DNA from: Streptomyces sp. HmicA12
GTDB taxonomy: Bacteria; Actinomycetota; Actinomycetes; Streptomycetales; Streptomycetaceae
Direction: 5' to 3'
NCBI RefSeq assembly: GCF_000373565.1
Contig: NZ_KB891812.1
Coordinates: 1-64,000 of the forward strand
Length of the DNA stretch: 64,000 nucleotides
This document shows, in pieces, positions 34,984 to 44,007 of this stretch. The translations under genes were made by a program, and so were the position numbers. The notes beneath the pieces are model-generated. The model was given only the letters and a program-made list of their open reading frames with translations, was not told where the DNA came from and did no database searches. Each line of letters opens with the position of its first letter. Position 1 is the first letter of the stretch.

Positions 34984-36427
34984 TTCTGGTGTGCCGAGAC
35001 ATCGGAGGCCAGAGCCTCGATGGCTTTGCGGACGCCTTCGCCATAGGCCGGGTCGGCCTGGGTGCAATTGGCGATGTGCCGCTCGACGGTCCGCTGGGAC
35101 GCGCCGTCGATCGCGCGCGCCGTGTTCTCGAAGAGGACCTGCTGCTGCTCGGGGCTCATCAGGCGGAACAGGTTGCCGGGCTGTTCGAAGTAGTTGTCGT
35201 CGTCCGCGCGGTGGTCGAAGCGGTCCGCGACCGCGCCGACGGCCTGGCCGGGCTCGCGGTAGGCGGGCTGTTCCTGCCAGCGGCCGTAGGAGTCGGGCTC
35301 GATGCCCGGGGTGGCGCCCTGGTTGCCGTCGACGCGCAGGGCGCCGTCGCGGTGGTACGAGTTCACCGGGTTCTTCGGGGCGTTGACCGGGATCTGATGG
35401 TGGTTCACGCCGAGCCGGTAGCGCTGGGCGTCGCCGTAGGAGAAGAGGCGGCCCTGAAGCATCTTGTCGGGTGAGAAACCGATGCCAGGCACGATGTTCG
35501 CCGGGGTGAACGCCACCTGCTCGACGTCCGCGAAGTAGTTGTCGGGATTGCGGTTGAGCTCCCACTCGCCGACCTCGATCAGCGGGTAGTCCTTCTTCGA
35601 CCGGACCTTGGTGAGGTCGAAGGGGTGGAAGCGGTAGTTCTCCGCGTCGGCCTCCGGCATGACCTGGATGAACAGCTTCCACTTCGGGAAGTCGCCGCCC
35701 TCGATGGCGTCGAAGAGGTCGCACTGGTGGGACTCGCGGTCCTTGCCGACGAGGGCTTCGGCCTCGGCGTCGGTGAGGTTCTTGATGCCCTGCTGGGTGC
35801 GGTGGTGGAACTTGACCCAGAACTGCTCGCCGCCGGCGTTGACCAGGCTGTAGGTATGGGATCCGAAACCGTGCATGTGCCGGTACGAGGCAGGAATGCC
35901 GCGCTCGGACATCACGATCGTGACCTGGTGCAGGGCCTCGGGGAGGCTGGTCCAGAAGTCCCAGTTGTTCTCCGCGTCGCGCAGGTTGGTGCGCGGGTCG
36001 CGCTTCACCGCGTGGTTGAGGTCGGGGAACCTCAGCGGATCGCACAGGAAGAACACCGGGGTGTTGTTGCCGACCAGGTCCCAGTTGCCCTCGTCGGTGT
36101 AGAACTTGAGGGCGAACCCGCGGATGTCGCGCTCGGCGTCCGCGGCTCCGCACTCGCCCGCGACCGTGGAGAACCGGGCGAACAGCTGTGTCTGCAGGCC
36201 GACTTCGGAGAAGAGACTCGCGCTCGTGTACCGCGTGATGTCGTGGGTGACGGTGAACGTGCCGAACGCGCCCGAGCCTTTGGCATGCGCCGCTCGGGGA
36301 TGACTTCGCGGTCGACATGGGCGAGCTTCTCCAGGAACCACACATCCTGCAGGAGCATCGGGCCGCGCGGGCCGGACGTGAGGGAGTTCTGGTTGTCGGG
36401 AACCGGTGCGCCGGCCGCCGTCGTCAA
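34980..36427 (-). pseudogene. Catalase, frameshifted at the active-site histidine
   Basis: Clade-type haem catalase. The N-terminal part reads GAPVPDNQNSLTSGPRGPML, LLQDVWFLEKLAHVDREVIP and ERRM, then jumps frame to AKGSGAFGTFTVTHDITRYT. The rest is normal (FARFSTVAGECGAADAERD, RDIRGFALKFYTDEGNWDLV, FFLCDPLRFPDL, and the haem-ligand region VPGIGFSPDKMLQGRLFSYG with the proximal Tyr). Around 36283 a 4-base deletion removes the codon for the distal catalytic His expected in RRMHAKGSG and breaks the frame. Only TTG (36427) is available as a start; an upstream TGA closes the frame. The gene should not give active catalase unless this is a sequencing error. Confidence 0.85.
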
Positions 36428-36519
36428 CGGCTTCTGAGGCCGGCCGGGAGCTGGCGTTCAGCACCGACTTCCCGGGGGCCGCCGACAACGCGGTGCTCTG
36501 ACCCGCGCGACGGAGCATC

Positions 36520-36560
36520 GCCGACGGCGGCAGACGGTCCAACCGTCTGCCGCCGTCGGC
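36520..36560. terminator. Strong stem-loop terminator
   Basis: Perfect 19-bp stem (36520-36538 with 36542-36560) and a 3-base loop, 40 bases after the aldehyde dehydrogenase stop and before the catalase gene on the same strand. Confidence 0.75.
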
Positions 36561-36599
36561 GGTTCATCGTGTACGTGGGGTTCCGTCACGTACACCGGT

Positions 36600-38042
36600 T
36601 CAGACAGTGATGGTCTTGTACTCGGTGTACGTGCCGAGGCCGACCGCCCCGTACTCGCGGCCGATGCCGCTGGCCTTGAAGCCGCCGAACGGGCCGTCGA
36701 AGGCTACGGAGGCTCCGTTGACCGTGACGGTGCCGGTGCGGATACGGCGGGCGACGGCGAGGGCGTGCTCCTCGTCGGAGGACCAGACGCCGCCGGACAG
36801 GCCGTACTCGGAGTCGTTGGCGATACGGACGGCGTCGTCCTCGTCCTCGTACGCGATGACGACCAGGACCGGGCCGAAGATCTCCTCCTGCGCGATCCGC
36901 ATGGAGTTGTCGACGTCGGCGAAGACGGTGGGCGTCACGTAGTTGCCCTTCTCCAGGCCCTCGGGGATCTGCGGGCCGCCGACGACCAGGCGGGCGCCCT
37001 CCTCGATGCCGAGCTGGATGTAGGTGCGCACCCGCTCCTGCTGGTCGGGGCGGATCATCGGGCCGATGAAGGTGTCGGGGTCGCCCGGGTCGCCGACCTT
37101 CAGCGATCCGACCAGGTCCTTCAGCGCGGTCACGACCTCTTCGTACTTCTCACGCGGGGCCAGGATGCGGGTCTGGGCGATGCAGGACTCGCCGTTGTTG
37201 AGCAGGGAGGCGAACTTCAGGCCTGCGACGGCCTTCTCGATGTCGGCGTCGGGGAGGATGACGGCCGCCGACTTGCCGCCGAGTTCCAGGCTGACCCGCT
37301 TGAGCTGTTCGCCCGCGATCGAGGCGATACGGCGGCCGGCACGCGTCGAGCCGGTGAAGGCGATCTTGTCGACGTCCGGGTGCGACACCAGGTACTCACT
37401 GGTCTCCCGGTCCGCGGGCAGCACGCTGATCACCCCTTCGGGCAGACCCGCCCGCTCCAGCAGTTCGGCCAGGAAGCCCATGCTCAGCGAGTTCTCCGGG
37501 GACACCTTGAGGACCACGGAGTTGCCCGCGAGCAGCGCGGGGATGATCTTCGAAGTGGCCGAGGAGAACGGGGAGTTCCACGGGATCACCGCAGCCACGA
37601 CGCCGACCGCTTCACGGCGCATCACGCTCCGCACCGGGGAGGACGGATCCGAGGGGGCGAGCGTCTCCTCCCAGCCGAACTCCTCGGCCGCCTTCAGGTA
37701 GGCGTTCGCCTGCCGGGTCAGGCCGGGCTGCCCGGCCCGGGTGAACCAGCCCGCCGAGCCGTTCTCCAGCGAGATCAGGTGGGCGGCCTTCTCCGCGTTC
37801 TCCTCGCGCAGCTCGTTGAACCGGCGCAGCAGCGCGATCCGCTCGGCCGGCGAGGTCAGCCGCCACTCCCCCTTGTCGAACGAGGCGCGGGCCGCGGCCA
37901 CCGCCCGGTCGATGTCCGCCGGCCTCGCCTGGGCCGCCCGGCCGATCAGCGACTGGTCGTGCGGCGAGGCGATGTCGAGCGGCGCGGGGTCGCTCGGCTC
38001 GGCCCAGGAACCACCGATGAAAAGTCGGTCGTACGTGATCAT
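36600..38042 (-). CDS. NAD(P)-dependent aldehyde dehydrogenase
   Basis: The 480-residue protein has all ALDH landmarks: VVAAVIPWNSPFSSATSKII for cofactor entry, AFTGSTRAGRRIASI, SLELGGKSAAVILPDADIEK with the general-base Glu near residue 251, NNGESCIAQTRILAP with the catalytic Cys near 286, and QEEIFGPVLVVIAYEDEDDA and PFGGFKASGIGREYG at the end. It oxidises an aldehyde to the acid. The close match to alcohol/benzaldehyde-type ALDHs (MITYDRLFIGGSW start) suggests a catabolic role. A 24-bp motif shared with the MFS/TetR promoter lies 50 bases upstream. Confidence 0.9.
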   Translation of the reverse strand: MITYDRLFIGGSWAEPSDPAPLDIASPHDQSLIGRAAQARPADIDRAVAAARASFDKGEWRLTSPAERIALLRRFNELREENAEKAAHLISLENGSAGWFTRAGQPGLTRQANAYLKAAEEFGWEETLAPSDPSSPVRSVMRREAVGVVAAVIPWNSPFSSATSKIIPALLAGNSVVLKVSPENSLSMGFLAELLERAGLPEGVISVLPADRETSEYLVSHPDVDKIAFTGSTRAGRRIASIAGEQLKRVSLELGGKSAAVILPDADIEKAVAGLKFASLLNNGESCIAQTRILAPREKYEEVVTALKDLVGSLKVGDPGDPDTFIGPMIRPDQQERVRTYIQLGIEEGARLVVGGPQIPEGLEKGNYVTPTVFADVDNSMRIAQEEIFGPVLVVIAYEDEDDAVRIANDSEYGLSGGVWSSDEEHALAVARRIRTGTVTVNGASVAFDGPFGGFKASGIGREYGAVGLGTYTEYKTITV

Positions 38043-38091
38043 GCGCTTTCTCTCTTCCCGTGCTGATCGGTCTGTCGGGCATCATCTCTAA

Positions 38092-38115
38092 CTGTCACTT
38101 CAATGTAGCACTTAC
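38092..38115. promoter_or_regulatory. 24-bp motif shared with the MFS/TetR promoter
   Basis: 22 of 24 bases match 45641-45664 (begins CTGTCACT, ends AGCACTTAC). It lies 50 bases before the aldehyde dehydrogenase start. The TetR at 45735 is the likely binder, by inference. Confidence 0.6.
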
Positions 38116-38388
38116 TTAGATGAGCTGCACACCGGAAGGACATTAAGACGGTGAGTGCCGGCATCGGGACACCTACCTCACCAAGGTCGACACCTCCCCG
38201 ACACACCCACTGTCGCGTCACGAGACATGTTTTTCACTCAGTCGAATGACTGCGCGATGTCACCGGCCGCGTTCCACCGTCATCTGACTGATGTATCCGG
38301 TTTCGTGTCGAGCGAGAGTGTGTGTCATCGGCCGACCGCCTCGCGGACCCGGCCCACCGCTCACCGTAAACACACGAGAGGGTTTGAC
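38116..38388. promoter_or_regulatory. Upstream region of the exported hydrolase
   Basis: Contains CAGTC-GAAT-GACTG (38240-38251), one of four occurrences of GTCGAATGAC in the island. A half-match to the shared operator (AAGAC followed by GGTGAG) is at about 38145. No gene is seen. Confidence 0.35.
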
Positions 38389-39456
38389 ATGATCAACAGG
38401 CGCACCTTCAGCAAGGCCGTCGGCCTGGGCTCCGGCGCGGCCGCGGTCTCGCTGGCCGGCCTGCAGGGCAACGCGTCCGCCGCGACCGCATCACGTGGTC
38501 CGGCCGGCTCCACCGCTCCCGTCGTGCCCACCCTCACCCCCGGCACGCACACCGATTTCGGGACGCTCAAGCACGTCAAGGCGGGTGTCCTGGAGATCAG
38601 TTACGCGGAGCTCGGGCCGGCCCACGGCCCCGTCGTCCTTCTGCTGCACGGCTGGCCGTACGACATCCACAGCTTCGTCGATGTCGCGCCGCTCCTGGCC
38701 GACCAGGGTTACCGGGTCCTCGTTCCCTACCTGCGCGGCCACGGCGGCACCCGTTTCCTGTCCCGCCGCACCCCGCGCACGGCCGAGCAGTCCGCCATCG
38801 CGCTCGACATCATCGCGTTCATGGACGCTCTGAAGATCCCGAAGGCGACCCTCGCGGGCTTCGACTGGGGCTCGCGCACCGCGGACATCATCGCCGCCCT
38901 GTGGCCCGAGCGGGTCACGTCCATGGTCTCCACCAGCGGTTACCTGATCACCAACGTCAAGGCACAGCTGGAGCCCGCCCTCCCGGCCGTCGAGCACAAC
39001 TGGTGGTACCAGTGGTACTTCGCCAGCGAGCGCGGCAAGAAGGCGATGGAGAACGAGAAGGAGCGCATCGCGCTGTGCCGCTACGTGTGGACGCTGGTCT
39101 CCCCGAACTGGGACTTCTCCGACGACGTCTTCGACCGCACGGCCGAGGCCTTCAAGAACCCCGACTACGCCGCCATCGTGCTCTTCAACTACCGCTGGCG
39201 CATCGGCCTCATCGAGGGTGAGCCCCGCTACGACCGCTACGAGAAGCAGCTCGCCGCCCAGCCCGACATCCACGTACCGACGGTCACCCTGGACGCGGCC
39301 CTCGACCCCTTCACCCCGGCCGGCGACGGTTCCACCTACCGCACCCACTTCACCGGCCCGTACCTGCACCGCACGATCGCGAACATCGGGCACAACCTGC
39401 CGCAAGAGGCGCCCACCGTCTTCGCCCAGGCCGTGGTCGACGCCGACTACCTCTGA
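38389..39456 (+). CDS. Tat-exported epoxide-hydrolase-like alpha/beta hydrolase
   Basis: The 355-residue protein starts MINRRTFSKAVGLGSGAAAV, a twin-arginine signal (NRRTF). Catalytic landmarks are HGWPYDIHSF (oxyanion), GFDWGSRTADIIAALWPE with Asp at the nucleophile position, LDAALDPFTPAG for the acid and IGHNLPQEAP for the His. An Asp nucleophile points to epoxide hydrolase or dehalogenase chemistry rather than esterase. The partner-tyrosine cap is Tyr/Trp-rich (HNWWYQWYFASERG). A paralogue is encoded at 57645-58691. ATG 38389 follows GAGAGG; the longer upstream frame is rejected. Confidence 0.83.
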   Translation: MINRRTFSKAVGLGSGAAAVSLAGLQGNASAATASRGPAGSTAPVVPTLTPGTHTDFGTLKHVKAGVLEISYAELGPAHGPVVLLLHGWPYDIHSFVDVAPLLADQGYRVLVPYLRGHGGTRFLSRRTPRTAEQSAIALDIIAFMDALKIPKATLAGFDWGSRTADIIAALWPERVTSMVSTSGYLITNVKAQLEPALPAVEHNWWYQWYFASERGKKAMENEKERIALCRYVWTLVSPNWDFSDDVFDRTAEAFKNPDYAAIVLFNYRWRIGLIEGEPRYDRYEKQLAAQPDIHVPTVTLDAALDPFTPAGDGSTYRTHFTGPYLHRTIANIGHNLPQEAPTVFAQAVVDADYL

Positions 39457-39521
39457 GATCCCGCACCCGCCACCGGCCCGGTGCCGCGCACCGTGCCGGC
39501 CCCGTCCAGGAGGAGTCCTAG

Positions 39522-40280
39522 ATGCGCGAAGTCCAGTGGAACCGCCTGACCGCCGCCGAACTGTGCGCCCTCGCGGCGCGGGACGCGGCGGTGGTGATCC
39601 CCACCGGGGCCACCGAGCAGCACGGGCCTCATCTGGCCACCGGCGTCGACGACTTCCTCGCCACGGAGGTGTGCCATCGGGCGGCGGCGCTGGCCGCCGA
39701 GCACACCGGTGTGGTGGTCACCCCTTCGATCCCCACGGGTCTGTCGGAGCACCACATGGCCTTCGGTGGCACCCTCACGCTCAGCCTGCCGACGCTGCAC
39801 GCGTTGCTGCGTGACATCTGCCGGTCCGTGATCCGGGCGGGCTTCTCCCGCATCCTGATCGTCAACGGACACGGCGGGAACATGACCGCCCTCAACGTCC
39901 TCACGACCGAGCTGACCGTGGAGTTGGCGACGCCGATCGCGGTCGCCAGTTACTTCGGCGCCGGGCGGGCGGTGGTGCGGGACACCCTGGAGACCCAGGA
40001 CGGCCTCATGCACGCGTGCGAGGGCGAGACGTCCATGATGATGGCGGCCCACCCCGGCCTGATCCGCGACGAGCATCTGCCCGAGGCGCACGGACCGCGC
40101 ATCACGCTGCCGGCGGAGTCCACCGACCCGGTGTACATGGCCGTGCCCTTCGACCGGATCACGGCGACCGGCGTCGCGGGCGACGCCCGGGCGGCGAGTG
40201 CGGAGAAGGGCGAGCGGATGCTCGCCGGCTGCGCTGCCGCGTTGGCGGACATCATCGTGCGGGACCCCTGGGCCAAGTAG
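39522..40280 (+). CDS. Creatininase-family amidohydrolase
   Basis: The 252-residue protein has AAVVIPTGATEQHGPHLATG and DDFLATEVCHRAAALAA, then IPTGLSEHHMAFGGTLTLS, RILIVNGHGGNMTAL and ACEGETSMMMAAHPGL. The Glu/His/Asp/Glu set is the di-metal site of the creatininase family, which includes creatinine amidohydrolase and mycofactocin peptidase MftE. No mycofactocin genes are nearby, so a small cyclic amide or lactam is the likelier substrate. A GGAGGAG site precedes ATG 39522. It lies 66 bases after the exported hydrolase and may be cotranscribed. Confidence 0.82.
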   Translation: MREVQWNRLTAAELCALAARDAAVVIPTGATEQHGPHLATGVDDFLATEVCHRAAALAAEHTGVVVTPSIPTGLSEHHMAFGGTLTLSLPTLHALLRDICRSVIRAGFSRILIVNGHGGNMTALNVLTTELTVELATPIAVASYFGAGRAVVRDTLETQDGLMHACEGETSMMMAAHPGLIRDEHLPEAHGPRITLPAESTDPVYMAVPFDRITATGVAGDARAASAEKGERMLAGCAAALADIIVRDPWAK

Positions 40281-40291
40281 CACCCACAAAC

Positions 40292-40352
40292 GTCACCGTC
40301 TTGACGGGTGACGTACCGCATGACACATTCAATCACCGGTTAAAAGAGTGGC
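40292..40352. promoter_or_regulatory. Two shared-regulon operators before the exported hydrolase
   Basis: 40292-40312 is GTCACC-N9-GGTGAC with core GTCTTGACG, containing TTGACG in the direction of the gene. 40332-40352 is ATCACC-N9-AGTGGC, a weaker copy. Spacing is 40 bp. Confidence 0.7.
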
Positions 40353-40405
40353 GGCCCGGCATGGCCGGTCCGCCCCAGTACCGAAGTATCCGAAAGGGAT
40401 TTCCC

Positions 40406-41266
40406 ATGGTGAGCAACAAGGGTGGCCGCAAGCGGCTGACCACCGGTGCGGTCGCGATGGCCGCGGCGGGGCTCGCGCTCGGCGCGATCGCCCTCAGCGG
40501 CACCGCCAACGGCGCGACCGGAGCCGCCGCGACCTCCGACGCGGCCCGGCAGACCAAGCCGACCGTCGTCCTGGAGCACGGCGCCTTCGCCGACGCCTCC
40601 AGCTGGAACGGGGTCATCGCCGACCTGCGCGCCGACGGCTACCCGGTCGTCGCCGCCGCCAACCCGCTGCGCGGACCGGCCTCCGACGCGGCCGCCCTGC
40701 GCACGGTCCTCGACCACGTCAAGGGCCCGAAGATCCTCGTCGGCCACTCCTACGGCGGCAACGTCATCACCCAGGCAGCGACCGACGACCCCCAGGTCAA
40801 GGCCCTGGTCTACGTCGCGGCCTTCCTGCCCGCCCCCGGCGAGAGCGCCCTGCAGCTCACCAACAAGTACCCGGGCTCCACGCTCCCCGACGCCCTCGAC
40901 CCGGTCACCTATCAGCAGGCCGACGGCTCCACCGCGACCGACCTCTACATCCAGCAGGACAAGTTCCGCCACCAGTTCGCCGCCGACGTGCCCGCGAAGC
41001 AGGCGGCGCTGATGGCCGCAGGACAGCGGCCGATCGCCCAGGCCGCTCTGGAGGAGAAGGCCACCACGGCGGCCTGGAAGTCCAAGCCCAGCTGGGCCGT
41101 CGTCACCACCAAGGACCTCAATATCCCCGTCGCGGTGCAGCGCTTCATGACCGAGCGCGCCCACGCACACACCACCGAGGTCGCCGCTTCCCACTCGGTG
41201 GCCGTCTCCCACCCCCGCCTGGTGGCCGGCGTGATCGAACGAGCCGCCCACGCCACCGTCCGCTGA
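40406..41266 (+). CDS. Exported alpha/beta hydrolase (serine type)
   Basis: The 286-residue protein has a basic N-terminus and hydrophobic core (TTGAVAMAAAGLALGAIALS), an export signal. The domain opens PTVVLEHGAFADASSWNGVI and has LVGHSYGGNVITQAATDDPQ with the Ser nucleophile. A long FRHQFAADVPAKQAALMAAG segment follows, then KPSWAVVTTKDLNIPVAVQR and a final His region (EVAASHSVAVSHP). The group is common in Streptomyces and often annotated as alpha/beta hydrolase without known substrate. Two operators lie 54-114 bases upstream and a GC hairpin follows. Confidence 0.83.
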   Translation: MVSNKGGRKRLTTGAVAMAAAGLALGAIALSGTANGATGAAATSDAARQTKPTVVLEHGAFADASSWNGVIADLRADGYPVVAAANPLRGPASDAAALRTVLDHVKGPKILVGHSYGGNVITQAATDDPQVKALVYVAAFLPAPGESALQLTNKYPGSTLPDALDPVTYQQADGSTATDLYIQQDKFRHQFAADVPAKQAALMAAGQRPIAQAALEEKATTAAWKSKPSWAVVTTKDLNIPVAVQRFMTERAHAHTTEVAASHSVAVSHPRLVAGVIERAAHATVR

Positions 41267-41293
41267 CCGTCGACGATCGGCTGACCCTCGAAA

Positions 41294-41322
41294 GGGCGGC
41301 GGGGCGCACCGCCCCGCCGCCC
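41294..41322. terminator. Stem-loop terminator
   Basis: Perfect 13-bp GC stem (41294-41306 with 41310-41322), 3-base loop, 27 bases after the hydrolase stop. Confidence 0.7.
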
Positions 41323-41396
41323 TCGCGCATCGTCTGAAGACATCGCCCGGCACCCTGACGGGTGTGCGGATCACGGAAGGCGGGAGAACGAACGTC

Positions 41397-42275
41397 ATGA
41401 ACTCACACTCCGACACCCACAGACTCGGCGAGTTCCTCAAGGCCCGCCGGGCCGCGCTGACCCCGCGCGAGTGCGGCCTGCCCACGACGGACTCCCGCCG
41501 GGTCGCAGGCCTGCGCCGCGAGGAGGTCGCCCTGCTCGCCGCGATCAGCGTGGACTACTACACACGGCTCGAGCAGGGCCGCGTACGCGCCTCGGCGGCC
41601 GTCCTCGACACCCTGACCCGCGCTCTGCGCCTCGACGAGGACCAGCAGAGCTACCTCTACGAGGTGGCCGGGCGGACGGACGACCTGCCGCGCCGGACAC
41701 GCCGGTCCGTCCAACAGGTACGCCCCGCCATGCGCCGGCTGCTGGCCCAACTCACCGAGACGCCCGCGCTCGTCCTCGGCCGGCGCCTGGACATCCTCGC
41801 GTGGAACCGGTCCGCCGTCGCGCTGTACACCGACTTCGCCGCGATCCCGGCGGCCCGACGCAACTACCTGCGCCTGGTGTTCACCCACCCCGCGATCCGG
41901 GGCCTGCACCGGGAGTGGGAACACGATGCCCGCGACGCGGTCGCCGCGGTACGCATGGAGGCGGGGGCGGACCCCGACGACCCCGAACTCGCGCGGCTGG
42001 TCGGTGACCTGACCCTGCAGGACGCCGACTTCAGCACCTGGTGGGCCGAACACCGCGTCAACAGCGCGACGTACGGCACCAAGCACTACCGCCACCCCCT
42101 GGTCGGCGACCTCACCCTGGATTGCGACACCTGGTCCGGATCCGACGACTCCGGTCAGCGTCTGATGGTGCTGACCGCCGAGACCGGCAGCGCTTCACAC
42201 GACGCCCTGCGCATCCTCTCCTCCTGGACCGCGGATCAGGCGGGCGCGGAACCGACGAAGCCCCGAACCCCATGA
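41397..42275 (+). CDS. XRE-family regulator with MmyB-like ligand domain
   Basis: The 292-residue protein starts MNSHSDTHRLGEFLKARRAA. The helix-turn-helix RRVAGLRREEVALLAAISVD with YYTRLEQGRVRASAAVLDTL is the diagnostic form of the MmyB-type XRE group. The C-terminal MmyB ligand domain has ALVLGRRLDILAWNRSAVAL, RLVFTHPAIRGLHREWEHD and GTKHYRHPLVGDLTLDCDTW. Such regulators usually control a neighbouring oxidoreductase or hydrolase. A CACCC-TGAC-GGGTG palindrome (41351-41364) lies just before it and shares CTGACGGGTG with the local operator. ATG 41397 is chosen over GTG at 41362. Confidence 0.85.
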   Translation: MNSHSDTHRLGEFLKARRAALTPRECGLPTTDSRRVAGLRREEVALLAAISVDYYTRLEQGRVRASAAVLDTLTRALRLDEDQQSYLYEVAGRTDDLPRRTRRSVQQVRPAMRRLLAQLTETPALVLGRRLDILAWNRSAVALYTDFAAIPAARRNYLRLVFTHPAIRGLHREWEHDARDAVAAVRMEAGADPDDPELARLVGDLTLQDADFSTWWAEHRVNSATYGTKHYRHPLVGDLTLDCDTWSGSDDSGQRLMVLTAETGSASHDALRILSSWTADQAGAEPTKPRTP

Positions 42276-42323
42276 CGCCCTGAGCCGATCGGCCCGGACG
42301 CCGTCCCCACCGCCCACGAGACT

Positions 42324-42383
42324 CCGCCGACATGCGAACGGACCGGCCTCTTCGCAGAGGCCGGTCCGTTCGCATGTCGGCGG
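42324..42383. terminator. 28-bp perfect bidirectional terminator
   Basis: Arms 42324-42351 and 42356-42383 are fully complementary with a TCGC loop. It lies between the convergent XRE gene (ends 42275) and the minus-strand gene ending at 42393. Confidence 0.85.
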
Positions 42384-42392
42384 TCCGCCCGC

Positions 42393-42878
42393 TCATTCGG
42401 CCAGCCGGTCCAAGACCTTGGTGGCGAGGCGAAGTGCGGCATGCAGCTCCGTCACCTCCGCGACGGTGGGGCGCACGACAGCGGACCACTCGCCGCGCAA
42501 GCGGGGCCAGACCGCCAGCAGCGTCTCGGCGCCCGCGAGGCCCAGCCGGGCCGTGACGTCCGTACGGTCCGCGTTCGCGGGCGTCCAGGACAGCAGGACG
42601 CGGCCCTGCGGTATGCGGGACGGTTCGCTCAGCGGCAGCCATGTCGCCATGAGCCGGCCGCGCACGGGCGTCACGACCGCACCGCGGACATCGGCCGGCA
42701 TCGGTGCCCGCGTCAGCGCGGACAGCTCGACGGGCGCCCGGTCGGCCGCGGAACCCGGTACCAGAGCGAGAAGGGGCCGACCCGCCTTGTCTCCTCCCCT
42801 GCGCCACCTCCCGGTTGACGCCGAGCCGACCGGCGAGCGGTCACGGCGCGGCCGGTGCGGCGTGTCGTACGTCGTCAT
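42393..42878 (-). CDS. Hypothetical protein, 161 residues
   Basis: ATG 42878 opens a basic Arg/Gly-rich N-terminus (TTYDTPHRPRRDRS) that is probably disordered. A domain follows with PVRGRLMATWLPLSEPSRIP, QGRVLLSWTPANADRTDVTA and LLAVWPRLRGEWSAVVRPTV, ending in a helix (ELHAALRLATKVLDRLAE). The family is not recognised. The start lies 122 bases downstream of the end of the YccA-type gene on the same strand. Confidence 0.6.
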   Translation of the reverse strand: MTTYDTPHRPRRDRSPVGSASTGRWRRGGDKAGRPLLALVPGSAADRAPVELSALTRAPMPADVRGAVVTPVRGRLMATWLPLSEPSRIPQGRVLLSWTPANADRTDVTARLGLAGAETLLAVWPRLRGEWSAVVRPTVAEVTELHAALRLATKVLDRLAE

Positions 42879-43000
42879 GTTCGTTCCTCTCCATCTCTTT
42901 CCTCTCCATGGCGGTGTCTGAGCTGCGTGGCGTCGAGTCTTCCGCGAGCGGGAGTCCGGCACATCGGTCATCTGACTGCCCACGCCGGTGCGTCGGGCGG

Positions 43001-43888
43001 TCAGTAGAGCTCCTCGGCCGGGTACAAGGTGAACAACCGAATGGTCTCCACATACAGCCAGGTCAGGGTCAGCGTGAGCCCGAACGCGGCCGTCCAGGAC
43101 AGATCGCGGGACGCGCCGCACGTGATGCCGTCCTCCACCTTCCTGAGGTGCAGGGGCAGAAAGGACGCCGCGAGGACGACACCTACGACGCCCGTGAAGA
43201 CTCCCAGAACCGCGATACGCAGTCCCAGGCCGTCGGCGCCCAGCACTGGGAACAGGGCCAGGTCGGCGAGAGCGAGCACCCCCAGCCCGAGCAGTCCTGC
43301 TCCGGCGAGCGGGCGGAAACGGCGGTCGGCCCGCATCCAGTGCAGGGCCCGGGCGAGGAGGCCTCCGGCGCAGCCGGCCATCGTGCCCAGCACCATCTGT
43401 GCGAGGACACCTGGTGACAGATGGCTGGAGACAGAGGTGGAGAGCACCGCGAGAAACACGCCCTGAACCGCGGCGAACGTCAGCGTCAGGGCCGACGACA
43501 ACACATTCTTGCGGCGCTGGATCACCACGAGTGCCGTTGCGGCCAGTCCGGCGCCGACGGCGATGCCGTAGGCCGCAGCCGTGGAGACCGGGGCGTGTGC
43601 CAGCGACGTCCAGGAGAGCACGGCCGCGAGGGTGCTCGCCGCGAGCCCCGCCGCGGCACGGGAGACGACGCCGTCCATCGTCATCAGGTCGGCGACGGGG
43701 TGCGGCAGCGATCCCGGGGCATCCTCGCGGAACGGATCCTGGCCGCCCGTGGAACGGCCCGGTGCCACGGCGATCCCCGGCCGTGGGTCCCTGGCCGCCG
43801 TCTTCGGTCCGCCGCGCCGCCTGAACTGCGGCCGGGAGAGCACGGGGTTGCTGCTGGTCAGCGAACGCTGCTGTTCGACCGGTGTCAC
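43001..43888 (-). CDS. Bax inhibitor-1 / YccA-family membrane protein
   Basis: The 295-residue protein has a polar N-terminal extension that includes SSNPVLSRPQFRRRGG and TMDGVVSRAAAGLAAS. Seven hydrophobic helices follow (for example YGIAVGAGLAATALVVIQ, VLAQMVLGTMAGCAGGLL, LLGLGVLALADLALFPVLG, GVFTGVVGVVLAASFLPLHL). It ends LTLTWLYVETIRLFTLYP. Actinomycete YccA proteins carry the same SSNP start and closing Leu-Tyr-Glu helix. A paralogue is encoded at 56525-57397. GTG 43888 follows GAGGA. The proposed role is calcium or stress-linked membrane function; not tested in this group. Confidence 0.8.
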   Translation of the reverse strand: MTPVEQQRSLTSSNPVLSRPQFRRRGGPKTAARDPRPGIAVAPGRSTGGQDPFREDAPGSLPHPVADLMTMDGVVSRAAAGLAASTLAAVLSWTSLAHAPVSTAAAYGIAVGAGLAATALVVIQRRKNVLSSALTLTFAAVQGVFLAVLSTSVSSHLSPGVLAQMVLGTMAGCAGGLLARALHWMRADRRFRPLAGAGLLGLGVLALADLALFPVLGADGLGLRIAVLGVFTGVVGVVLAASFLPLHLRKVEDGITCGASRDLSWTAAFGLTLTLTWLYVETIRLFTLYPAEELY

Positions 43889-44007
43889 GCCAGGTCCTCT
43901 TCTCCGAGTCGAAGGTGTCGGCCGTCCCCAGCGTGTCCGTCCCGACAACCGTCGCGCATCAGTCACATGACGGTGAGGTGTGTCGCGCGGAGGGCGGAGG
44001 CGACACG

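Noticed and set aside
36591..36611. Sequence resembling the shared operator (TACACC-N9-AGTGAT)
   Set aside because: It overlaps the last codons and stop of the aldehyde dehydrogenase gene, has a poor left half, and is 160 bases from the catalase; probably chance.
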